64,000 nt of DNA from Dromaius novaehollandiae (lineage: Eukaryota > Chordata > Aves > Casuariiformes > Dromaiidae): positions 6,511,404 through 6,575,403 of the forward strand of contig NC_088103.1 of NCBI RefSeq assembly GCF_036370855.1. Direction: 5' to 3'. Of this stretch, positions 19,751-31,000 are shown one piece after another. Each line of letters opens with the position of its first letter. The first letter of the stretch is position 1. The position numbers were made by a program, and so were the translations under genes. The notes under the pieces were generated by a model. It was not told the DNA's origin. It saw only the letters and a program-made list of their open reading frames with translations, and made no database searches.

Positions 19751-22700
19751 AGTTTTGGGTTTTATTCAGTAACAATCTGGGAATCTTGTTTTCATGTTCG
19801 GGACATATGTTATTGGTAAGAACTCTTCATCTTTTCATCCTGAGTTGCCTAAAGGTGGAATATGTACCAAAAACGATGCAAAATTGGTGAACGTCTTATA
19901 TTTTTTAGGTAAAAAAATATCCTTTCCTAACGCCTGCTGCGTTTTGTTTTGAGTTTTCAGTTTGTTCTTTCAAGCAGTTCCTCTAATAGCTGCATGTTGA
20001 AATTCAGTCTGTAAGATGCTATGCCATGCTGCTAGATTAATTACTTATTTTTATGTGCAGATTTGATGGTAACCTCATCAGTGTTTGGACCTTCTACCTG
20101 AAGCCTTGCAAAAACTAAGATGAAAAAAAGCCAAAACAACGTGGTGATTTTGGAAACAGCGATTATTTAAATTTGTTTCCCTGATTTCAGGAAAAGTGAG
20201 TTCTATAGTTTGCCTTTGCTGATTGTCAATATCATTAATAAACTATATCTGAACACTTTAATGCGCACATAGGTTTGTAGAGGCAACTGGCTTACTCCAG
20301 AAAACATTTTTTTATTGTATGAGAAGGACTAATTTCTCGTGGGATATTCAAGCAGGTGAAGCCTTTTTATCTGTCATGTGTAAGGTGACAGATCTTGTAA
20401 TTTCTATGTGTTTCTAACTACATTCTGCATAGTTGGACTTCACAGGGTATAGTGATTTCAAAATAGCTGGGTATACAAATGTACAGCCCAATAAGTACAC
20501 CCTGCTCCTTTTTGAATGTCAGAAAAATAACTGTATCTTGTAGTCTTGGTTAGTCATGTGTAGCTGGGACACACAGTTCAGTTCCATCTCCTGCGTGAGC
20601 TCGTCACATCAAAGCGAGCTTTCTGGGCTAAATTCATTCATGGCTGTAGTAGCACTGATTTCCCTCCCCCTTCCCTTCCTCTTCCCATTTTACGGTGTTA
20701 AACTGTGTCCCAGTAGGTCATGGAGAGCTGCCTCCTGGTCTTCTGGTTCAGGGGAGGACCCTGACTTCCAGCAGGGAAGGAAGTAACAACATGATGTCAG
20801 CATGTGGGTTCTTGTCGTATATTTGCTGCCTTCACTAGTGTTTTTTATAAAGTAGTGGTTGACTTTGCTTCTCTGAAGTCTGTGCCACGCAGAATGCTAC
20901 TGGTGATCTCTGCACCATTGAAGTGGAATAACTTGTGCGATGAACGGTGTGTGTCTGTTTGATGTATTGTTGATGTTGGAGAAGGAAAAGAAGTTGTGGG
21001 ACTCTAAGGGCCACATGCCGCAGACATATTTGTGGTGCCTGATCTTAGTATCATACAATTAAAATATTGATGCTGTTACAGTGATACAGTAACAGCCTTG
21101 ACTAGTCCATCTTCTCGGAAGGGATTTCAGAATTTACAAAGCTGGTTCGCAGTATCTTAGATGAAGTGTATGCGTGAATATATGCTTGTATTTGATGTGT
21201 AAGTGTATCCAAAATACAACTAAGCATGAAATCAGTCTATGATACAGGGTCAGAGCTTGCAGACTCAAGGGCTTTGTATGTGGAGCTTTGTGTATTTCTT
21301 GCATCCTCTTGTCATTCCTCTTAATGTTGCTAATTTTCACCAAAACAGAAAACACAGGCTTCAGCTAGAAGGAATGAAAAGGCCAGTTATCTCGGCAGAC
21401 ACTACAAAGTGAGACATTTTCAGTATATGCTCGTTGAAATGAATACGCTGACCTTTCTGTGTTTGTAGCTTTAAAAATAGGGGGAGAATTAAAAGAATGA
21501 GAGAGAGAAAGGCAATGCATTTGTGTGCTTCTCTGGAGTCAGTATTATCCCCGTTTGGATTTGGATGTTTGTTTCCTTTCAAGAACTCTTAAAAAAAAAA
21601 ATGCTTTTTTAAATCTTCTCTGAAAATGGTTTAGCAAACTTCTTCCTAAAACAGAAGTGCGTGACTGTGTGGTCATCTTAAACCAAAGAATTAATCATTT
21701 ATTTAAGTTGAATTGTCGTGTGTTTCATAACACATACAGCTTACTTGTACCTTACTCTTAAAAAACAAAACAAAAACACAGGTCAAGCCCTTAGAAGGCA
21801 GATTGTCTTGTACAGTGAATGTTATGTTGTTTTGAACAAGGCACCCTTTTCTATTATTATAAATTTGGTATTTTTATTGCTATGATTTACATTCGCAGGG
21901 TGAGGGCAGCACTGTTCCTCCAGTGGCAGTCTGAAGTGAGACCTCTCCATAGACAAACCTTATAAAGTTAACCGTGCTGGGGAGAAAGAGCAGAGCTATT
22001 CCCTTACCTGGAGCCATTTGCGGGTACTTAAAGCTGCATGTTTAATTCATTCCTCAAGTGTAAGTATTGATATGCAGTGTACATGCCATACAGCAGTAAG
22101 TTGCTAAACAGAGCATTTAATATAAGTATTCTCGGTGCAACATTTAAAGTATTCCCAAATTAAACCTGCTAGTCAAGGGGACTACCTGTCATCAAAGTCA
22201 GTGGAGGTGTATGTGAGGCTGAGAGGTGAAGCTCAAGTTGTAGAGTAGAGTTTCTGCCCTTTCTGGACTGATCCTCACGCCGTTCCTCCGTGTCTTCCAG
22301 CTCTTCATGTTCCTTCAAGCTTTCTCGAGGGCCCTGTCATGCCCCTTTAGACCTCTGCTGCCGCCACCTTGGTGCTGGGCTCATACTTGTTCCTGGAGCT
22401 GATGTTCGTGTTCATCTGCAAGTAATTTCCTAGTAATTGTGGTGGGGGGAAGGGTTAAAATATTCTTGGAGATTGTTTGTAATGACTGGTAATACTTGTG
22501 ATTGATCGAGCATAAGTGGAGAACGGTCTTTGAAAGTGTTAAAACGGAAAACAAAGTCTGCCTTGTAAGGTCAGCATCAGAAATGTAGGGTCTGTGTTGA
22601 TTTTTCTTTTTTTTTTTTAATACTAGATTTTATATCCAGTTTCACAGACAATGAATCACTTTGTTTCCCTTCTTTTCCCTAATCGAACTGCTCTTGCAAA

Positions 22701-24500
22701 GTGTGTCAACCTCTCCTTAGTTGTCCATAGAAAGACCCACACCTACGTCCGTAGAGAGCAGAATCCGCTCGTGCTTTTGGGCCTTGAAATATCCCTTTCA
22801 TGACTACCAGCTCAGCGGCTAAGCCTATTAGTGTAAACTCTTTAGTTGTTGCATGCAGGCATTTTTTCCTCCTTCTCCCAGTCCTGCACCCTCTCAGGGC
22901 CACAGTGTGCAGCGTTTGCTGTAGCTTTCTGCTTTTTCGTGGACGGTGCCAGCGTCCCGGGGACACTGGAGGATGCTTTGCCGCGGTGGCTGTCCCCATG
23001 CTCTCCCTTACGGCCCTGCCTTTAAACAGCCAAAAAGCGGTGTGCGGGGTTGTCCTTGCCGCTGAGAGGAGCCTCTTCCTGTTTGTGTGTATAAACGAGT
23101 GTGCACGTGCGGATTTTCACCAAGCTGTGATGAGCTGGACCGAAAATACCAAACGAAAGCATCCAAGTTCTGCTCTCCCCAGCTCAACAGGACACAGTGT
23201 AGTGCTTGCTCCGTGGGAGATGCACGTACGTAGCCATTTTCAACCCGAATTGCAGCCCAGATCAAAACTTGCAGATCTCAAGGCCTATGGAGAGCGGCTT
23301 TTCCCGGTAAACTTAGCTCAGCGCAACCTTCGGTAAGCAGGCTTAACTCTTGGCAAGGGGAGGTGAGCGGCTTGTGCGGTGCAAGGCACATATTGCCCGT
23401 GCGCTTTGGGAAGTGTGAGTGCGGGGCGCCTCAGATAACGGCGTGCAGCAGCTGGGCTCAAAACCCTTGTGGTTTACCAGCAGCCTGGAGGAAGCAGTCT
23501 GCAGTGACGGTGTAGCTCAGAAGTACAACGGAGCCGCTTGTGAAAGCACATCGGTTGACGCGATTCACTAAACAACAGAAAAAACATGCTGGGGTGGGGG
23601 GGACCCTCAGTGCCCTATGGGGACTAGGTGAGGTTTGCTGAAGAATTTCCCTGGCTCTTGACTCCTGCCTGTCTGTGGGAGGGCTGGAGTCGGGATGAGC
23701 ATTCCCGCAGGGCAGGGGAGGGAGAACAGGCTGTAATTGCTGCCTGTATAGGAATTGCCTCCTCTCCCTCGCTCCGGAGGATTTGATCAGATTCCAGCAG
23801 TTAAGGGGAATTAGCAGTTCCTTGGCTGGGGTAAAGACTTGCAGATGGCGTCTTGGGGAAGGGCAGCAGAACACATCCCTTTTGGGGAAAATCAGCTACT
23901 CTTGACCTCCAGCTGTAGCTAGTTTTGTGGCCTGTAGTTGGGGGAAGGTAGATCCAAAAAACATGCTTTTGCCAGATTTAAGATCAGCTGAGCTGTAAAA
24001 TCTGCAGTCAAGTTGTCTGCTGCTTACAAGTAGGATATGTTGCACTACTGATACTTAGGAACTGCTTGTTGCTGACTCTGAAATTTCTGTACTTACATGG
24101 GGAACCGAAAGAGGACGACTCAGAATCAAACTGTTTACTCTAGGACTGTAGTTTATCATCACTGGGCTCCGAAACAGAAATGGGCAGAAGCATCCCTTTC
24201 CAAACAGGATTGTGTTTAATAATACAGTGATTTTAGTGTTTGTGATACTGGTCCTCTTTTGGTGTTGTTACTATTCTCCCTTTTGAACAAGGCATCGTGG
24301 AGAAACGATGGGTGTGCATATGGGTAAGTGTGCCTAGGTCCTCTCTACTGACACTAAGACCTTGCTCCCAAGCACTGGTTTTCTCTGTAGTCCCACTTTT
24401 GCCCTTTGAGGAAGATGTAGCTCAGTTTCCTGATATTTTTTTTCCCCAGTTTTTCAGAAAAAAAAACATTATGTTCAACTAGAATTTGTGCATATATTTC
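19751..24500. other. Non-coding AT-rich DNA with one GC-richer patch
   Basis: No gene is supported. A GC-richer patch at about 22.27-22.43 kb carries a possible acceptor (TGTCTTCCAG, to 22300) and donor (CAA|GTAATT at 22422), with one open frame between. A second CpG-containing patch at 22.7-23.4 kb has a 178-codon open frame with no recognisable domain. Both may be alternative exons, regulatory DNA or chance. Confidence 0.5.
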
Positions 24501-24505
24501 TGGAG

Positions 24506-24541
24506 TTTTTTTTTTTTTTGTTTTTTTTTTTTTTTTTTTTT
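24506..24541 (+). repeat. Interrupted T35 homopolymer
   Basis: T14, a single G at 24520, then T21. It is probably an expanded poly(T), possibly a reversed poly(A) tail, although no adjacent element was recognised. Length is likely unstable. Confidence 0.93.
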
Positions 24542-27500
24542 GGCCTGGCAATTTAATGTTTTGGGCCCTTTCCTAAACCATTTGATTAGCTGTTAAAATT
24601 GGAAGAGGCGGTTTGCTATTTATTAAGTTAACGGAAAACTTGAGTAACAGATGCATACAGACATTATGAGAGATGGCCTCTGAAAAAGGGAAGTAAGTCA
24701 AAGCCAAGGTAATGTTTTAATTATTGACAAAACGTGCTTGGAAAGGATTATTTATCCCTCACATCTGTATAAATGCTAGCTTTCAGACTCCCAGCTATTA
24801 GTATTTTTAATAGGAATAGAACATAGTGGGGAATTCCCCCCTCAATCCCCCATCCAGTACTTTAGTTTCTTCAAGGAAGTTACTTTTCTTTCAAAAACCA
24901 CATTTTGGTCACTGGATACAGTATCAAAGTTCACCGTAGAAGCTGTCAGATGGAAGAAGGAACGTAGCCCTTGTTAAAATGCTAAAAACACAGTGAAACT
25001 CTTCTCTTTGAAGCAAAACTTAAAACCATTGAGGTTACATAATAAAAACCTGAAGATGGTGAGTAGTAACAACGCAAACACCGGGGAGAGCAGGTCTGAG
25101 GGAGGGGAAATGTTAGGAGATGTAGTGAGTGGGGAAACAAGGAGCAAGCACTAGATGAACATGAACCATTTGTAGCGCTGGGATTCCTAAAAAGCGGGTA
25201 AAGTTGGTGCTCATGCAGGTCAAAAATAGGCTGCTGGTATTTCTGGCTTCTGTGGCCTGAGGCTTTTAAAATGCTGTTCATGTTAGCTGCTTAGGCAGTG
25301 AGACAGTGACATGACAACTCTTCAATCCAGCATCTGACCTTGCTCCCTTAGCCCTGCAGTTGTGTATTAGTCAGCCCTAGAGATGCAGTTTAGGCATGAA
25401 ATGACTTTCGAGTCTTTTTCTCATGCGGCTTTTCTTTGGAAATGGTCAAAGTTAAATTCGAGTCTTAGTATTTTTTGTGTGTTTGCTGGTTTCATTGGTG
25501 TCAATTCTTAGAACTGAATTCTGCTTCTCAGAAACGCGGTCTGCTCCTGAACGGCTGGCTTTGAGGAGTGCCAGACACGCCGGGCGTGAGCTTTAAAGTG
25601 CCTCTTTCCTCAGTCGCTTTTGTAGTGGCCCCGCAGATTCTCCTGTCCCACAGGGCTTGGTTTTGCCTTGAAGGCTGCTTAACAAATGGAGCACTCTCAA
25701 AACCAAACTTTGCAAGTAGGCATTTTCTAAGAAGCAGTTTCTAAATGAATAATTTAGAATGAAGAATTGTTTTTCTGCAGTTTGCAAAGTCACCGTCTCT
25801 TAACTGCACAGGAGGAATGCTGGAACCGTGCACAGATGCTTTCCAATACATGGAAGAAACAAGATTAAAAACCAGTTACTGAAACGTGGTGGGGGTGTGG
25901 TCCAGTAAACTCTTTTGCCAAGTTGATGGTTTTTAGGTCAAAACAGAGGATAGAAAACCCTAAGGATATGAAATGAATTTCTGCTGCGAACCCTAGGAAC
26001 CTTTGAAAGTCGGGATGACTTTTGTGGTTAGATGTTTCGGATCTTTGCGGGGGCTTTCCTAGGACTGAGCTGTACTTGGAATTTGTTGCATATGAACTTG
26101 AGTTTATTTACGGACATGCTGCTCTCTGACAGAAGAGATGCCCACTGTCCACCTTCTCCCATCCTCTGCCCCCAGGAAGTCATCTGCGTCTTGCTAATGC
26201 ATGTGCTTTAAGCCCACTTAAGAAGCACTAAGATTTAGGTATCAGGCATCAGACTGAAGGAAATGGATGAAGGATGTATTCATTTTTAACACAGAATAGC
26301 TGTCGCCCATCAACCACTCTTGTACGCTGCTTTGTAGACTGTTTAAAGCATCTGTGTGCCCTTCAATGGGTTGTTCTCACAGCATCATTTTCTAACTTTA
26401 CATTTTATTTGCAGTGAATTGCTGTCCAGTGCAAACTCAGCTTGAATTCATTGCCCTCAGCGGGGAGGTGCATGTGCAGGTCTCTCACTTTTGGCTGCTG
26501 CAACAAAAGAATAAATAAATCTCTCTTCCCAGGAGACTCAAGCCAGTGTCACAGGAGAAAACAGTTTCTGCTAAGTTTAGCATGTGTGGCAGGTGACGGT
26601 AAAACATCTTTGGGAGTTCAAGGTCTGTGGCTCCTCTGAGCACTGCATATTGTCAAGAAACCTTACTGCTGAACTGTTATATTTTACAGACGCAAGGGAA
26701 TAAACCACTACCAGCACGCTGATAGCAGAGCCTCTCTCTGCTTTGCCTCCAGAGACCCAAGAAACAGGCAAGATTTGTGAAACTTAGGAGCAGGCTGCAC
26801 CTCAGCCTAATTACCTGGCTCCATCACAGACCCAGCTGTGGAATTTAATACTCCAGGAGAGCGAGCAAGTATTGAATTACTATGTCATTACCTACATGAT
26901 GCTGGTCTGATGAACAGATCTGTCTCTAGCTTCCTCCTACCTGCCATTCATAACTATGGCACCAAAAGAATTAGCAAAAAGGAACATGGAGACAATTTTA
27001 ATGCAGTAGCTGATATGTTGTCTCGCTTTTGCTCCACTTAACACGCTAGCTTTTAGTCTGTAGGAGAGATCTGAGAGATGCATTTGGTAAGTTTAAAAAA
27101 AAGGTTTGCTGTAAAAGAGGGGAGGAAGGAATTGCAGCAGAGCTTCAGGCTGTCAGAGGCTCTGCTTGTCATTCTGGGTCTGCATCCCCTCACCACTAGC
27201 TATCTGTCTAAGCTCAAAATTAGCTCTCAAGAAAACCTGCTTCAGGAAAATGAGTGCTTGATATTGGCCAGTCATCGTCTTTTTCTTCCTCAGGCTTCCT
27301 TTTTTCCCCCATGCAGAGCCTGCTGCCCAAATCTAGCTACGTAGCTCTGATCATGCTCATCTCCCTTTGCCCCTGCACATGCTTGGATAGTGTTTCACGG
27401 GCCAGCGCCGGAGGAGGATGGTGGGAAGCCTTAGCTGGATCACAGGACACAGTTGCTTTCTATCCCTTCTGCATAGTATGAAAGGGTAGGTAAAAAAACA

Positions 27501-28047
27501 TACTGGTGAAGTGTTTCAGAAAGTGCTGAGCTCTTGCTTTGATGTGTCCCTGCGATTCACACCTGCAGTGATGTGAGAAGAAAAGTGCATTAAATCGCAG
27601 GGCAACATCATATGTAAGCAGATCCCAGGCCAGTCATGGAGGATGACTTTGTGTACAGAAAAGTCATGTGAGTTTAAAATGGAGATGTGATCATGTGTTG
27701 CATCCTCCTGTACCTTTGTCTCTTTTTCTCTGACCTTTGGATTCTCCCCAAAGCTGAAGTTTTGCTACTATCTTTGGCCCACTTGTAATTTCTGTTATAA
27801 AAGAGCTTTTCTAGCTTCTCTGTTCCCATAGATTTCCCTGCTGAACCTGCACTCAGAAGTCACTTTAGCTCTGAGAGGATGTGCATCTACCTGCTTGAAT
27901 GCCGCAGTGTTTTCCTCTTCCATCCCCATCCCAGCTTATTTAATCGTGTTATTCCCCTGTTATGCAAGAGTTTAAAAAGTGGCATTTGCTCTAGTTCGTA
28001 AGTGTGGTGACATGCTCTTTGTCAGCAGCTTGTGACTGACTGTGACT

Positions 28048-28092
28048 GTCACTTCACACGTGAAGGTGACATCAGTGTGACAGTATATAAAT
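28048..28092 (+). promoter_or_regulatory. Near-palindrome with E-box-like core followed by a TATA-like box
   Basis: GTCACTTCAC at 28048-28057 and GTGAAGGTGAC at 28060-28070 are inverted copies with a one-base bulge, centred on ACACGTGA. A TATATAAA string follows at 28084-28091, 14 bp downstream. GTGAC/GTCAC half-sites recur through the surrounding 80 bp. The arrangement looks like a small promoter module, but no transcript or exon downstream can be supported. Confidence 0.25.
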
Positions 28093-31000
28093 CTTGCAAA
28101 CGTGACCCTAGAAATGCTGAGTGTGAACTGAAGGCACACTAATTTAACCAACTGCAAAATGAAAATGTCTCATTCTTGGTGTGTCCAAGTCTGGTGTCAG
28201 CTGCCCTTCCTTCCTTTTCTTCCTGCATCAGATGTTGTAGCCTAAAATTAAAATCCGTTATGCAGAAGAACGGGAAACATCATAGCGTGACATTTCAGTT
28301 TTCATTACCTTTGCACCAGCGCTTGCACCACCACGAGAGGCTTTATTCTGGTCAGCGTCGTAGCTTGCGGACAGTTCATCACGCTGCGCAAAGTGAGCTA
28401 ACGTGCACCTGCACTCTGGCCTGTAATTAATTCAGACCCCAAATTAAGAAAAGGGGTTTGAAGAATGCGAAAGGCTGCTATGATTTCTCTGGGGGTGGCA
28501 CAACCCTTGTAAATCTCTGAAGCGGGAGGACATAGAAACTGCAGAAGAAAGGATGGCATCGGGTGTGTAGCTTGGAAAGGTCTCTGGGGAGGGAGGTGAT
28601 GCTGAACTGTAATATCACTAATGAAAATCAAGGCCTGATAGGTCATCAGGCAGTGGTTGCTCAGTCGGTCCGTGTTAGGCTGATGCTTTAATTGGACTAA
28701 ACGGATAACGGATACCTGTGTCACTTTACAAGTGTCTGAAGCCTGAGCAGGAAAATTTGAATGGACACAGAGACTGAAGGTTGCTTTTATTTTCCAGCCA
28801 CTCCGCTTACGTTAGTACTAACATAAATATTCAAGAATACAAGGAAAACTTCCATATTGCTCTTTGTGCTCTGCTGACTCCTGCAGAGACTGAATTCTCT
28901 ATGGATCTTAATTTGACATGCTTTTGAAACTTGCTACAACATAGGTGAAATGTGTAAGTCTACTTACGCTTCTTTCAGAATTAGGCTTTCTCAACCAATC
29001 TGCCTGTAAAGCTCGTATCTCTGAAGGGGGGCAAAAAAAAGTAGAAAACTCTTATTTTTAAAGATTCCAGGTTTTGTATGCTGCATTTAAGCAAACCAGC
29101 TAATTTGGCACTTAATATGGCTGCATAACTGTTTTTGTCCCTGGTGTGAAAAAAAACCTGACAGATAAGTCTGTTTTGTTTTACTGTTATGTGGTGGTTT
29201 TGATTTGGTCCTGGACTTGTTAAATACTAAGCGATAACACACTCTTTGACTTTTCAGAGCGAGACTGAAATTATTTTGACTCACGGTGTGTTTTCAGATA
29301 AGAGAGATGGTAATTTCTTCTATTTGGTGGCAGGGTTATCATGAGGAACCCATAATAAACCTGCAAGTTTTTGCTTAGATTCTTGAGCTTAGTCTAATTT
29401 TCCTGTATTTAGGTGTCGCACAAGGCTCGTTTTGAGGAACTATCCTGTAGAGTTGTAAGGCTGAAGTTAACTTCGTGGAGGGTAAGCACCAAGTTGACCA
29501 AAGCTTCCCCCAACTTACTCGCTTTTATCTTTTTCATATATTGGATTGACTTGGTTTCACTTCTTGCAGTTTCTGTTTGAGGTCTCTGAGCACACTAGAC
29601 AAATTCTAGTTTTGAAGGTAGTATGAGTTAGGATCTTACTGCAAAGGTCTGTACAATTTTTGGTACCTTACAAAGAAATGGCTTGTCAAACTGTAGGGCT
29701 TATTTTTCAGCACATGTATTTTTGGTGATGTCCAAACTTGCTGTTTCGTTGTTCTAATGCTGTGTAGGATCTCTTAGTATTTTTTTTTATCATTAAAGTA
29801 GAAGTGCATGCGGGTATGTAGTATTATTTTACAGCAAACCTGCATATAATTAAGTTACCTGAAGGACAGAAAAAAAGTGTTCGTATCTGCTAGATCACTG
29901 TTTAAGAGACGAGCCTTTTTTTCCCTGTTTATATTTGCTTAATTCCACATTTTGAATGTAGCTTGAGATAAGTTCATCGATTAATTAGACAGCTTATGAA
30001 GTAACGAACTGGTGTAGAACCGCCCCGGCTGGGAATTCCCTGACGGAGTCAAAGAAAGAAACCACAACCCACGTAAATTATGTACCTGGGGCTCCGGGAC
30101 AGGGAGCCTGCGGAGCCAAATAAGGCGAGAAAGAGCAGGAGGTTGCTGTGTCACACCGAAAAAATGCATTAATCAATTAGCAGTAGAGAACCAGAATGGT
30201 GAGGCTGGAGAATAATAGTCTCTTTTTTCTATGTAGGTATCTTGGTCTTAGCAAGAGGCAGCAGCCCATCTGATTTATGCTGTTGCTGCTCTGCTCATCC
30301 TAAAGCAGAGATCAGGAATCGAGTATGTGGAGGGCATGTCTCTAAAGGAGAAGAGTTTCAAGCTGGAAATGGAGGTTCTTTCTTGCTGCTTTTGAACTGT
30401 AACGTTCTTAATATTGCTGTCCTCCAGGTCTATGGCCTCGAGATACTTAAATTGAGTTGTGGTGACCTGAGTGTTAAGCTTGAAAATTTCCACTGTCAAA
30501 TGTCATGGTTTTGTCTCTGGTGTGACCCATGTGGTTGACTCCTCTGCTCTTTAAAGACCAACCCTGTTAACATGCTTTGTGCAGAGCTTTGTTTTTAAGG
30601 TGGGTATGAATGTTGTAACACTTAGTGTTAGCAGATTAGCTGGTTAGCTGGATTTCACTATTACTATTATTGTTTAAATTGGGGACCAGACCTCAGGGAA
30701 ACTCTCTTTGCTTTTACAGTTGTCTTCTTTAGCCCACTTCCTAGGGAAGATCCCGTAGAAAAGGATTTGCCCTACCTTGCTGCAGCACATAGTTTTTCCT
30801 ACAGATTAATACACTGTGGTCTGCTCTGGACTGAGTGAGCAAGGGTGAAATGGCAGCCCAGCTTTGTCTTCTGCTTGTCCTCACCCTTGCTATAACAACC
30901 TTATTTTGCATATTATTAAGAGCTACACTTTTGTTTTGCTGTCATTTTGCTTTTGCGAAAGAGTTCTTTATGGGGATAGTGCCCGAAGGAAGAAAGTTTC

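Noticed and set aside
22800..23336. 178-codon plus-strand ORF
   Set aside because: It lies in a GC-richer, stop-poor patch. The translation has no recognisable motif, and no start or splice context stands out.
26838..27041. Short frame ending in a string resembling retroelement RNase H tails (VADMLSRF)
   Set aside because: The match is only a few residues, with no reverse transcriptase or integrase sequence around it. It is too weak to call an LTR element.
30500..30560. TGTCATGGTTTTG, similar to the start of some avian retroviral LTRs
   Set aside because: The similarity ends after about 13 bases. No LTR body, second copy, primer-binding site or coding region follows.
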